DNA from: Hydractinia echinata
Lineage: Eukaryota > Cnidaria > Hydrozoa > Anthoathecata > Hydractiniidae
Length of the DNA stretch: 64,000 nucleotides
Assembly: GCA_030067915.1 (NCBI GenBank)
Contig: JASGCC010000266.1
Span: forward strand, 186,001-250,000
Direction: 5' to 3'
Within the stretch, counting starts at the first letter, position 1; each line of letters begins with the position of its first letter. The notes below the pieces were generated by a model that had not been told where the DNA came from, did not search any database, and saw only the letters and a program-made list of their open reading frames with translations. Below, in pieces: positions 43,501-54,950 of the stretch. Position numbers and translations under genes: made by a program.

Positions 43501-44416
43501 TCTGAATCTATTTTTTGTTTAGGTTCAAGGTTTTTTTGGTCGTCAGGTTATGGAAACTGTCTGTTTTTTTCTCGTTGAAATTTTTGTTTTTGTCAAACAA
43601 AATTACTTGTGGAAAAGTTCTGAAATTTACTTTTGGAAAATGAGCGACTATTATTTTTTACTGACATTTTCAGCATTGATGGTACGAAAGCTTCCGGACT
43701 GGGGCGGCTTGTGAATGATTCGAAGGATGGGAATTGTGTGGTTAGAAAAATCGTGTGTGATGAATTACCCTATCTTGTGTTGTTTGCAAAAGATGAAATT
43801 AAAAAAGGATCTGAGTTGCGCTTCAATTATGGTGACACCCGCAGTTTGTGGTGGCGTAATCAGGTAGGAATTCCTAATTCAAAAGCCCATGTTTATTCAT
43901 GTTAGATAACAATGTTTTTAGAGTGTTTAAACAATTTCATTCATTCAACCTAAGGCATTGTTTTAATTTCAGGAGGCTGGTAGTGGTTGTTCCAGTAATC
44001 GACAAGGAACTACAGAGAAAGAAACACCAGTAAAAATGGAGACATCTACATCAAGTGATAGAGAATGTGTCAGTAAAGCCTTAGATCCGTCCTATTTAAT
44101 TAAAATTACCATTAGAACGAAAAATATCTCCATTGTGATTGGTTGAGTGGAGAGACGTGTTATATTGTACTCTGTACAGTGCGATAAGTAGTTTTTTTTT
44201 TTTTAGAGTTTCAAAGAAGAAGTCGAAAACATGTACTTTGTATGTGAACTTTGTAAGAAAAGATTTTCACGATCCCATAATAAAAACAGACATATCAGGG
44301 AATGTCACGAGAAGGAAAGAAGACCAAATATAAAAGTAGAATGCGATCGCTGTGGTCGGTTATTAAGTAACAACTGTTCATTGAGGCGTCATATGAAGTT
44401 ATTGCATAGTGAATAG
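40538..44416 (+). CDS. KMT5A-like SET-domain protein with C-terminal C2H2 zinc fingers
   Basis: Exons 40538-40666, 41578-41671, 42661-42826, 43674-43863 and 44207-44416 join in phase, with good signals (GTGAGT, GTGCGT, GTATGG and GTAGGA donors; TTTAG and TTTTCAG acceptors). An optional exon at 43973-44029 would also keep phase. The SET domain covers about residues 50-190: FEKVYINKAI, GYGVIATKSFKKGEFLLQYP, GCYLFYFSHNGRRYC, then GTKASGLGRLVNDSKDGNC and ELRFNYGDTRS. This resembles the histone H4 Lys20 methyltransferase KMT5A group. The usual N-H-S near the cofactor site reads N-D-S (about 144-146). Two fingers follow, CELC...H...H and CDRC...H...H, each C-X2-C-X12-H-X4-H. The start exon is chosen for its ATG and in-phase GTGAGT donor and is the weakest part. 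Confidence 0.65.
42830..43400. repeat. Palindromic MITE-like repeat in a SET gene intron
   Basis: AAACGGATACTGACCAGTTT with TGATGTTGT at 42837-42866 is mirrored by ACAACATCAAAACTGGTCAG and TATCCGTTT at 42952-42981. Further out, ACCTGACTGTATC (42985-42997) is mirrored by GTATCAGTCAGGTAATAAC at 43381. The foldback lies wholly in the intron 42827-43673, beginning within a few bases of the donor. No target duplication was resolved. Confidence 0.7.
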
Positions 44417-46190
44417 GTAGAGATTCTAACAACTTTTTTTCTTTGCGTATCTTATATATGTTGTTCGATAAGGTGACGGAGAAAATTTTACTAACTGCTC
44501 CCCCTGCCCCTAAATCAATAAATATCGATTCTGTTAGTGGTACATGGCTAAATACGATTGGAGGTCGGGTTCATAAACTCTTCGGGAATTACTGTCAAAA
44601 AATATTGAAATTACGTACAATTATCTGTCACCATGTTGATTAGTGGTATAGTGACTAGCATATCCATTTTTGTTGTTATATAGTACAGTACAGTTAAATA
44701 AGCATATTATGTACGCGTCTGAGACTTCACAAAAATCGGACTAAACAACTTTGATTTCATAGGTCTCTAAAAATTACATTGTGCGGGTATCAATTATAGC
44801 GGATGATGGTTTGGAAAAATATTTGCGGATGTTAATTTTATGAGTGATGCTTAGAAAAATTTGGTGTAGCAGAAAGAAAAAATAAATACTTCTTTTTAGC
44901 TCTTCGCGTTTATTTTAGTAGGTATTCATTTTAAATCAAACTTTACGATGTAATAATTTTTATTTTAGAATCAATACTATCTGAAATTTGGTGTTCGGAC
45001 TCTGGATTTAAAGAAAAACAACAGCCATTATACCTGGAGAGAAAATACCTTTCAATAAAATGTAAAAATATAAACCGTAGTTTTTGAAAATAAAGTCCCG
45101 GTTCTGCGAACATCTGGGGGGTTTCTGTTTTAGTATGTAGAGAGTAGGATACAACTTTGGAGTGGGCGGGTTAGTAATAACTCAATCCACTACCACATAA
45201 ACAGGCAGTACAATTTGTTCGGAAATGTGTATTTGAATTTTTTTTCTCCTTTCTCAAAAGTCATTGAATAAAGTCCTACTTACGCGGAGTTTAATGGTTC
45301 ATAGTACCAAAAAAAACTCGGACCCACAAACCAAAAGTCGAATTATGCTGTAAATACTTGATGTGGTAACAGAAATTTTCGCTAAATCTAAAATATAACT
45401 ATTAATTTTAGTTTTATATGTATATATGTATATGGTTGTCCTATAATAGATTTTAGTTTATACGAAATTTAGTTTCATTATTAATTTGCTAGTTGATAAG
45501 GCACAACAATGAAAAAAATTTGAAATTAGTCTTATTTTGGAGGAGATGACGTCAGTTAATTCCATCCGTTTTAAAATTATTAGAACTCGAACTTTCCGTT
45601 GCTTCAATCCGGTATTTTTTTAGCAAGTAATGTTTTTTACAGTTTTTGTTTTTCCTTCCATAAGGGATTAAGCGAGTCAGGTTTAGGGAACCCAATTTTG
45701 TACCAGGTGGCCTCTAAAACCATCTACAAAATATATTGAAGAAAGTCCGTCCCCAAAAGTATTTATGTATAAACGTCTTTGGAGACTGATTGTGCATTAG
45801 CTTGTGTCGAATTGGCTGCATTCTAAATACACCAAAGGAGTCTGGAGTCTGCCTGGCACTACATTTTAAGCTGATTGGTACTAGATATTATAAAGTTTTT
45901 TAATTTTTGGAAAAAAGTTAGTATTTAGTCTTTTGAATGGTGTGAACAGTATCAAAATGATCTTTTTCGATTGGATGTCCCTACTCTGCAGTGGAGGATT
46001 CGAATTATCGTATGCAGAGAAAGGATGTGTGGGTAAAGGGATGACCTAATAAACAAGGGCTTCATCAGACGCACAGGCCTTGTTTCTTATACCGCTTTCT
46101 CCTCGCGTAGTGAAATTGATCCATGATAGAACCAAAACAACCCGACCTGGCGTAAGCGGTCCGTCATTATATTATCGATTTGTTTGTTGG
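44417..46190. other. No gene seen
   Basis: AT-rich sequence after the zinc-finger stop, with possible AATAAA signals near 44515 and 44880 and a TATATG run near 45415-45432. No coding frame, RNA gene or structured repeat is convincing. Confidence 0.5.
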
Positions 46191-47805
46191 CCATGCTTAA
46201 CAAATTTGGTAAGTGATCAATAACAAACCATGTGCGATGATTAGCGAGGTGAAAAGGGAAAGGGGGAAATGTGCTGTCTCGTTGCTAAAGAAGACTAAGT
46301 CACGTGATTTTATGGGTAAATATAATTGGTAGGTAAAAGGCACCTGTAATGGTGAGATTTTAATTGATTGAGAGCACCACTGCGCCTCGGGTAACGTAAT
46401 GTACAGTTTGTGAGTACGGAATATAAAACAAGGCAGAGGGGCCGTGCTGGAGACGTGGAACACGCACACGTAAAAATATTCCAACTTTCTCAAAAGTTTG
46501 GCCTTGACTCTTATTTATAGTCAATGCGTAAGACAATCTTAAAGGAAACTTAGTGCGTTTAATATGAAAAGGTAGATTTGTATCATTCGGACAGAGGGAC
46601 ACTCGGAATTAAGACTCGATCACCTCTACGAATACCAGTAAGAATTTCACAATCGATAACATTTGCCCGCAGATTATGAACCGTTAACCTTGTACCATTA
46701 CAAAGACCCTCTTTAAGGGACAGATTTCTCAACAACATTACAACACATCCAACTTTGACATTCAATTGATGTGGTGGCATACCACTTGAAGTTAAGGAAT
46801 TAATAGACTCCATTGGATAAAAATCAATTTCTTCTTGATCATCCGAAACAACAGAGTCGATACTCTACAACGCTCCTTCGTTCAAAATTCCATATATACA
46901 ACCTTGATTTGGATCATCTGGTGTTTGTGGCACCTGACCACTACCGTGGTTTAAAAGAAATATAGAAAAGACTTGCTCTTCTTTTACAGCTCTCATGTTC
47001 GTGTGGAGGTGGAAAATTCGAGTCAAGGGCCAGAGTTCTGAGCTTTTTAAACAAACTTCTACAATTTGTGCAGGTCCAGCTCATCTGACAACAAGGAGTA
47101 CTTGACGGAAGAGAATTTTTTCAATTACATATATCCCCAAACATTCTGTCAATTGCTTCCAAAGCATATTTAGGTATCATGCTGACTTCATCAAATATAA
47201 TGATGTCCTGTCTTCTTAAAAATGCTGCATGGTCACTATTGGGTTTGATATTACATGTACAGCCGTCTAAAAAAGAGACTGGTAACTTGAAAAGAGAGTG
47301 GACAGTCTTACCATTCTGCAATAATATGGCAGCAATACCTGTCCAGGTACAAGTAGCAACACACAGATATCTCGCTATAACTTTCTTAATAATATAATTA
47401 TATGTAAATGTTTTACCTGTGCCACCTGGCCCATCTAGGAAAAATATATTGGCAACATTAACAAAGCTTCCTGTAAAGCAGGAAGACCAAAATCAGTAAG
47501 ACGCTGACCAAATTGCTGAATAACACATTTAATTTTACCTAGCAGCATTTGTTCTGCCTGTACTTCAGGATGGTGACTAAAGTAATTCTCCATCATTGCA
47601 GCACGCAAGATTTCACACAATTCATGTGGTTTATTCGATTCACCGTGAATCAATATAAAAGAAAAGGTTTCCTTATTTTAGATGTAGAAGCATATTCCAC
47701 CAATTCGTTCATGGTGCGAATCCAAAGATTGTCATCAGCTAACAATCCTCGTGCTAAGCATGCATCCCTAAAAGAAGCATAATGATTTTTCTCGAAATGT
47801 CTTAA

Positions 47806-48234
47806 CCCTATTTTACATAGATCGCATGAAAAGTTGCCAAAAATTGCCCCAAAATCCGGTTTTTTAGGATTTTCGGAAACAATCCGAGAAAATCGGTAAA
47901 TCGGATTAATCACGTGTTCAAAACATGGCATATGATTCTTCTTGATGAAACAAAGTTGTGTTGTAAGTTTCAAGTTCTAAGGATAATCCTAACAAGAGTT
48001 ATTATATTTTCCCAGTTATAAAGGTTTCATAGAGATTTTTAGGGGTAGTTTCAAGTAATAACCAATATCAAAGCCTCTGAGAGGCATGGGACCTAAATAT
48101 TTGGCATGCAGGTGTCTAATAGATAAATACGGAAACTCAGTAAGTATCATAGTCATGCAACGTATCGTTAAGGAGTTATTAAGAAAAACCCGTCAGGGGG
48201 GATGGAAATCCCCCCCCCCCCGGACCGAATAGGG
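47806..48234. mobile_element. piggyBac-type MITE inside Helitron D
   Basis: TTAA duplications (47802-47805 and 48235-48238) flank a 429-bp insert whose ends read CCCTATT and AATAGGG. Removing the insert and one TTAA restores the Helitron frame (TSFDDL to RHFEKN). It has no coding frame and holds a C12-14 run near 48210-48221. The TTAA target with CCC ends is typical of piggyBac. Confidence 0.85.
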
Positions 48235-48822
48235 TTAAGTCGTCAAAAGACGTAGCACCAGGCACATGCAATAAAAGGACGCGCAAAACATACCTTTCAT
48301 CTTCGCGGATACTGGCATTATACATTCTACTTACTATCTTTTCAGCATCGCGTTGCCTAACTACCCACCGTTTTTGTTGTTGCGTATTCCGAAAAACAAG
48401 GTGGTAAGGTGTATCAGTGTACAAAAATAGTTGCGCGTGCTGGTCCTGCTGATTTAATTGAAACTAGGCTGTTAACATCGTCTTAGAATTTTCAGCCCTG
48501 TCAGCAGCAACAGCCTCGTTGCTTTCCCTAAAAAACCTTGTTGGTGATTTGGAAGGTGAAAAGGAAGTCTTATGATGGAATGACTCTGAGTATGCATAGG
48601 AAATTCACAGAAGCGCCAAGTTGCTTCAGGTGCAGATACATATATAGCATCTAAGAATGTTATTACTTCATCATGACCGATGCGCTCATTGATTTCTATA
48701 TGTGCAGTATCATAACCTTTGTAAATATATTTATACAAATACTTAACACTTTTAATCGACACACATGCCTCCAAGTTGATATGTGCCATATATTTTTACA
48801 TTATTATGACTTTATTATATCA

Positions 48823-51297
48823 CTAGTCGATAAGGCCCGTGGAAAAATCCACTTAGGCAAAAGGCCAATGAAAAAATAGGTTGCTTTAGATGTTTTGCTG
48901 ACGTCAGCAGTGCATATACAAAAAAAATGTTCTTAAAATCTTACACCAAATATCAAATGTCAAATCGCATTAAATCCTCCACACAAATCTTACACAAAAT
49001 AAAAAATAACAGCATGCAAGGTGCAAAATCTAGTTGATAAAAAGTTACAACAACGACACTCACAACATCAACACTCACAACACCCACAAAACCGACAGTA
49101 AGAACACCGACAGTTACAACACCGACAGTCATAACACGGATAATAACAATGTTAGAAATAACGCATCTCAAATATGTACATCTTACAAGTGATTATTACA
49201 CTCGGAATTTTATTCTGAAATGTCAAAAAGGAGGCCTGCAAGAGTTAGCACAAATCAACAAAAATATATAAGTCCCCGCGTTTAGATTACAAAATATAAA
49301 AAACAAAAACAGTTTCAGTCAGAACATTAAGTAATTTTTTTATCATCAGCAAACATTTATCCCTACAAAATTTTGTAAAATTCTCAAGAAAAACAAAAAC
49401 GTGAAACCATGGAATTTTCTTCCAGAAAAAATTACATCACATACAGTTAGTTCTCCCAAACAATATAAAGACAAAGTTGTTTATATAGTCAGAAGATTTA
49501 CTTAGTGTACGAAAAGCTTAACAAATAAATACTTTTTAACTTTCAAACTCGTTTTATTTTTTTCTTAATTAGTAAACTATGGCTGTTATTTTTACCGATA
49601 AAGACATCAGCTTTACAACAGCTTACAGTGAAGTGTGATTCTACAAAGATTTGTTCTTTCAGTATATATATTGCATGTGGTCTATTTCCACAAAAGTTTA
49701 CACAAAATTTCAAAAAACAGCATTTTGCAACACGAACAATATGAACTGACAACCATACAATCCTCTCATAAATTTTTTTAACCCAAAGTCATAAACCCAC
49801 GTATATAAATTTCCAATCAAATGTCAAAAACCCCTGTAAAAAAACCTGGCATTTTACATGTAGGCTGACAAAAGTTTAACAGGATGAGGAAACAAAACAA
49901 TAAAAAATAACTCAACACACACATTTTAAATTCTTTAAAATTCGTTCCACTTGTCATATTGTGGTCCCTTGTAAAGTTTACAGGAAATGTGAAAAAATTA
50001 TTCTCTATGGGCATAAAAATGTGTCACAAAAAGTTCAAGAAAGGTTTTGTAGCTAGCTTGTTACATCATAATTCGTGTTCAAAAAAGAGGAGAAGTTCGA
50101 CTACTAAGGTAGCTATAAATACCTAAAAAAAGAGGAATAACAACAAAACACATAGGTTAGAGCTAGCTATGGAATGGAGCCTTGAAGCTAACATTAGCTA
50201 GCTAGCTAACAAAACAGTACCTAAGACAACCAGTTAAATATACTTAAGCTGGGGAGACTTAGCTAAGTCTATAGCTAGCTATTTATGCTTAGTAAAACAC
50301 ATATAAAGGAAAACAATAGCAATGTAGCAATGTAAAAATTATGACATTTGCAGTTATAGTTCAACAAACCAAAACTTTCTATTTCGCTGGCACATTTGTT
50401 TGGTAGCCAGCTAACAGCTTTATGCAGCATTTTGAATTTTAGGACAAATACATTAGTTACGCACCAGGGGACACATTAATTCTGCAAAAAAAGTAAACAA
50501 ATGCTAGCTTTTTTATAAAAAACGCGGTAAAACATAAAACTTAAAGAATTTGAAGCTCCAATGGATTTTTTTTGAGAATGCGATTCTCCTTGACAATTTT
50601 AAGTGTGCTACATATAAAAACGGAACGTCTAAAAATATCAAAGTTCTTACTTTTTCTCAATTACAATTCACTTGAAACTCTAGCATTCATTTTGTACTTC
50701 TAACTTTACTTTACTATACTTCTAGCTCCACTCTTCACTTCCGAAGTAACTTATTGTGGGTTCCAATTCACTTTTCTACTTCTACTTCTACTTCTTCACT
50801 TGGTCTCTTTTTTCTTTTTTTTATATGCTTTTTTGAACTACTTTACTTTTTGCACTTTTTGAAGACGAAGGGACCGTTGTTTTGTTGTTGTTTTGTGTGT
50901 CGATGTTAGCCCTGTTCCAAATTATATGCTTTTTTAATCCACTCCACTTCTTCACTTTGACTTTCCTTGCTCTTAATATCTGCAATTTTTTATGACTAAG
51001 GGATCGTCGAAAATAAGACATTTTTTGTCCGCTTCGCCTTTTGTCGAGAACTTTGTCGAGAGATTTTTATGTTTGTTTGTTTTTACGCCAAGGAAACTTT
51101 CTATTTGAATGCCGTCCCGTTCGAAAGTACGTATTTGAGCGAATCATACTGCTTATTTTCTATCACGTAGTTTCTAACGGTTGCGAGACAAATGTAAACA
51201 AAACAAAAAAACTCGAAAAACTCGCGCATTCGGGTGGTAAAAAATATCGTCTTTTTAACAGTCATAGACAGACAGAACTGGCGTATTATTATAGAGA
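48823..51297 (-). mobile_element. Helitron B, non-autonomous, nested in Helitron D
   Basis: Read on the reverse strand, the 5' end TCTCTATAATAATACGCC (from 51297) is preceded by A. The 3' end has the hairpin GTGGATTTTTCCAC, then GGGCCTTATCGACTAG (to 48823) and T. It is 2475 bases with no convincing gene. The interior shares AGCTAGCT-rich and GAAGTA-rich blocks with Helitrons A and C. It splits Helitron D just after the HUH region (DADDID-like text ending near 51300). Confidence 0.9.
49040..49143. repeat. Short imperfect minisatellite
   Basis: ACACCGACAGT and CACTCACAACA-like units of about 12-18 bp recur within Helitron B. Long reverse frames here only reflect the repeat. Confidence 0.6.
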
Positions 51298-52865
51298 TAC
51301 AGTTCAGCATCTTGGTTTTGATCCGGAATCTGTGCACAAATTAAGTCAATATCATCAGCATATCGTAATTTAAATATGAACATGCGGTAAACCTCTTTTC
51401 TGAAATTCAATAACATCTACATGTGCACACAGAACATCCAATACACCGTCTGGTATATCTTTTTTTAAAGCAAGTAATTTTAATTTAAAGACCCTTGCAA
51501 CCAAATTCGGTCTAGAAGAAGCATCATTCGACAAGGCAACAAATTAGTAACAATTTCTGGCCATTTTGGATTGCATGTAAAAAGTCAAGAACAAATTTGG
51601 CTTACCTTTCTTTGACACCAATGTCATTGCGTCAAGGTACAACTGTTGCGGGGTGAGCCGGAAAAGGTAGAAGGCAAAACAACAACATTACTTGCATGTA
51701 AGTTACGTTGATCTGAAGCAATTTGGAGATAATCCAGAAGTCCTTGGTGGAAGTCTGCTCGAAGCTGGTTTTGATTACGTCGAATAAATGCAAACCGTTG
51801 ATGTATGAGGGATTTGCTGCTAAGGTTGATTACGTGGATAAACAACAATATCTCTTGCAGCAGGAGGTGCCCCATCATTACCAACAAAGATGGCAGCAAC
51901 TTCCTGGTGCAAGGGTGCATTATACCTTCTGCGATCATTACCCTCGCGCATAACCATACTTACAACGGAAGGCTGTCTGTTTTCCGCTGCTGCTCTGGCT
52001 GTTTATTCACGTTCCCTTTCAGGCATATCTCTATAAGCTGCAGCATATGGAGAACCCCTGTTAAGAACATCTTGAATTATCTGCATTGTTTCAAGATTAC
52101 AATGAGAATGTGCTGGATTCTCAATACGCATGTTTAAGGCAGTTGGCAGCCTCTACAATATACAATTGGCTAAAATTAGGTACTTCATTCTGAGCACGTA
52201 ATAAAGCACCATACATGTGAAATAATTGCCCACATATTCTAAAACAAGGTGGTCCATGACTTGGCGGTGGTCGAATATTTGCTGACAAAGAAGCAAAACT
52301 AAATGCATTATTGTATACTCTGATATACTTACGAAACTGTTTAGCTTGGTCAGAGTCGTTGCTTAACAATTCACGTATTTCAGCAGGAAATTGTAATATA
52401 GCAGGCAGCTCACACACAATATTAAACTCACCTGCAGAATGTGTAGGAGGCAAGACATAGATTTGCTCTATCAGCAGCCCTAGCTAAGCGATGACGTAAA
52501 AGATCAGCTATACGTCTTTTTGCAGCTTGGTGGGGCAATTCATTAGCTCTATTTACACGATAACGTTGTACATCTACCTGTTGGCGAGTATTTGCGTCTT
52601 CTACGTTTTCTGCTACGCGTCTTGCATTTTGGCGTAGAGCATCTGCTGCTCTACGCTGTTGGGCCTGTTCTAAAGTTTCATTGGCTCTCTGTTCACTGTG
52701 ACGTTCAACATCAACTCTCCGCCGCGCGTCAACAACATCCAAATCATTATGTAAGCCGGGAATTGCATAATTATGATCAACATTCACAACAGCATTTTCA
52801 TTGGGAAAATTATTTGCATAGTTATCTTCCAATAAAATAACTTGATTTTCTGGAGGAACATTCAT

Positions 52866-54950
52866 GTTAACCCTGGCAATTTAAAACGAAATTTAAAAGT
52901 GACAGCAAAGAAATTCGCCTCTTAGCTAGCTAGATAGCTGTAGTTTATGTAACAAAAAGTATAAAAAAGCAAGAAACGATGCAAATTGTAGTAAAGAAAC
53001 TTTCCTTGACATCTTGCTCAGTCTCAGTCTTCTTGCTAATCTTCAGTCCGTCCCGGGGCAAAGTTTATAGGAACAATAGAGTCTGTGTAATAAGGCCCGT
53101 TGATTGGTTGGTCATGAAAACTGTGTAACACGGCAAGAGCGGGGAAATAAAATGAAATCTTCTCCACAGTGAGGAAACAGTGCCTATCTTTCGTGCGTAT
53201 TTTAAAAATTTCGTGTTTTCCGTAACAGGGCGTGGATTTCGCTAATTATTCCAATTTTTTTACCCTTGCATTCCTCAAAGAATGTTGCATTCGTAGTTTT
53301 TGATGGCAGAAGTTCGCTGCTATGACTCTTCAACATTCTGTAAGGGAGGGAGGGTATTAAAGCTATATTTCTGTATATATTGCCTTTTCTGCCACTTATG
53401 GTCAGTTTTGGCATTTTCTCAACTAATTATGGCATAGATTGTGTGTGGCTATCTAAGAAACGTTTCAGCTGTTTTTTACCCACAATTACTTTTTTATAAC
53501 ACAGGAATTTATTTTAAAAGGGCGCGCTGCACATATGTGGCAGGCATTCCGAAAACACTGCCATTTTTAGTGTAGTACAGACTGAGCATGACAAGCGCCG
53601 GTTTCCTATCGCTTGGAGAAATACAGTAGGTGGTAGTTTAAAATCTAAACTTCCCATTTTGATCTTATCAAGGCCGGAGGAGAGGGGACGGGGCATAAAG
53701 GCCGCGGCATATTCAATGTTATGTAACTTTTCTTCCAAAATTGCACATTTGCTTGTAAAATCCTTTTTGTTACTATAACGATAATGCTGACATATGATGT
53801 TTTTTGTTCTAAGAACGTAAAACATAATTAAATACGTAAGCTAAATAATTTATGTCAGACACGTCAATTCAACTGCACCATTAAAAAGATGCAAAGTATT
53901 TGCTTATTGGGACTTCACAGCATGTATCCCACAAAATTTACTCTACCTTTTTTTATTAGACAGTGAGTAAAAAAATCTGTAGCCAGACTGTCAGATGAAA
54001 TGATCTACACAACCATTTGAAAAAAAAACATATTCGACGAGCGCCAGTTAAAACACCTACTGCCAAAGATTAACGTGGGCGGGTACTGTCTCACATCTGG
54101 AGTTATAATTAAAACAAATAATTATAAACAAAAGAAAAGAAAGAAAGAAGAAACAACAACACGTCAGGTTTCTGCGTCATATTAAAAAGTGAGGTTGAGT
54201 TGATGCTGCTCTGGTTGCCTCTTCTTGTTCTAATTTAGCAATGTTTCTATAACAGGATAAAAAAATGTTGAATTATTTTCACTTTTTCACCCACGCACAT
54301 ATAAAATTATGGCCTATACTTGTGAGGTCTGAACGATCCAGTCAAAGGCTGGTAATGTGCAGGGTTGGGGTGACTGTTAGGCACTGCTATCCAAAATGTT
54401 CTTCCCTTGGAACTTCTGAACTATTTCCCTACTTTCTAAGTTACTTGAAAGGTGTAACGCCAACCCCAAACTAACTCTAAGATAGCGGCCTCATTTTGAG
54501 ATTTAGTAGTCAACTGCTGCAGTCCGTTAAATTTCGAAAATTGCAAAATATTAACTGTCGTAATGCAACCTTTCTAGGAATAAGACTTCAATACACAGTG
54601 ATGAAACAGATATAAAGACTTTTGCCCTTTTTCCAAACTTTTCGTAGCTATAACAGGGCGCCAAAATATAACAGCAAAATAGGATATATAACATTGCAAA
54701 ATCGAAAGAGTGGACAAACAACGAAAAATAACTGCAAGGTCCTTTTAGCGCACAAGCACACAATGTGCTTGTGCGATTCGAACAGTGAAAATGATCTCCC
54801 TCATCCAAAGAGTACCGTTGTTGCTTTTGCCCTGCTTAGTTTAACTCCAAACCGGAATTGTATCCATCGTAATAAAAATATAAAATTGTATTTTTACTAA
54901 ATACGCCTTGCAACAATATCGTTAAATTGAAACTCAAATTCCAGCATGAA
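52866..54950. other. No gene seen
   Basis: Probable Helitron D leader (an AGCTAGCTAGA cluster at 52924) up to about 53075, where TCTATTGTTCC on the reverse strand could be its 5' end. AT-rich sequence without coding or structured features follows to the start of Helitron C. Confidence 0.45.

Larger units (their letters stand above)
46470..52865 (-). pseudogene. Helitron D, decayed Rep/helicase on the reverse strand
   Basis: Pieces of a Rep/helicase run right to left in order. 52865-52121 is the N-terminal region (QQRRAADALRQNARRVAEN, then SFASLSANIRPPPSHGPPCF). 51938-51624 reads FIRRNQNQLRADFHQGL and VVVLPSTFSGSPR. 51575-51300 has FTCNPKWPEIVTNLL and VIEFQKRGLPHVH (the first HUH His kept). 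48789-48472 carries INLEACVSIKSVKYLYKYIY. 48424-47435 covers the middle, 47321-47121 the DEVSMIPK box, and 46813-46470 ends at NKSQGQTFEKVGIF. Stops, frameshifts and deletions are many; the Walker A segment near 47410-47440 and the final SRAR block are damaged or gone. Two younger elements lie inside it. Ends were not found. Confidence 0.88.

Noticed and set aside
731..44416. One 44-kb gene joining the recombinase-like exon to the SET-zinc-finger exons
   Set aside because: The SET gene has its own plausible start exon, another small complete gene lies between, and the phases of the intermediate candidate exons do not link.
48953..49171. Val-rich reverse frame in Helitron B
   Set aside because: It is produced by an imperfect minisatellite and is not a gene.
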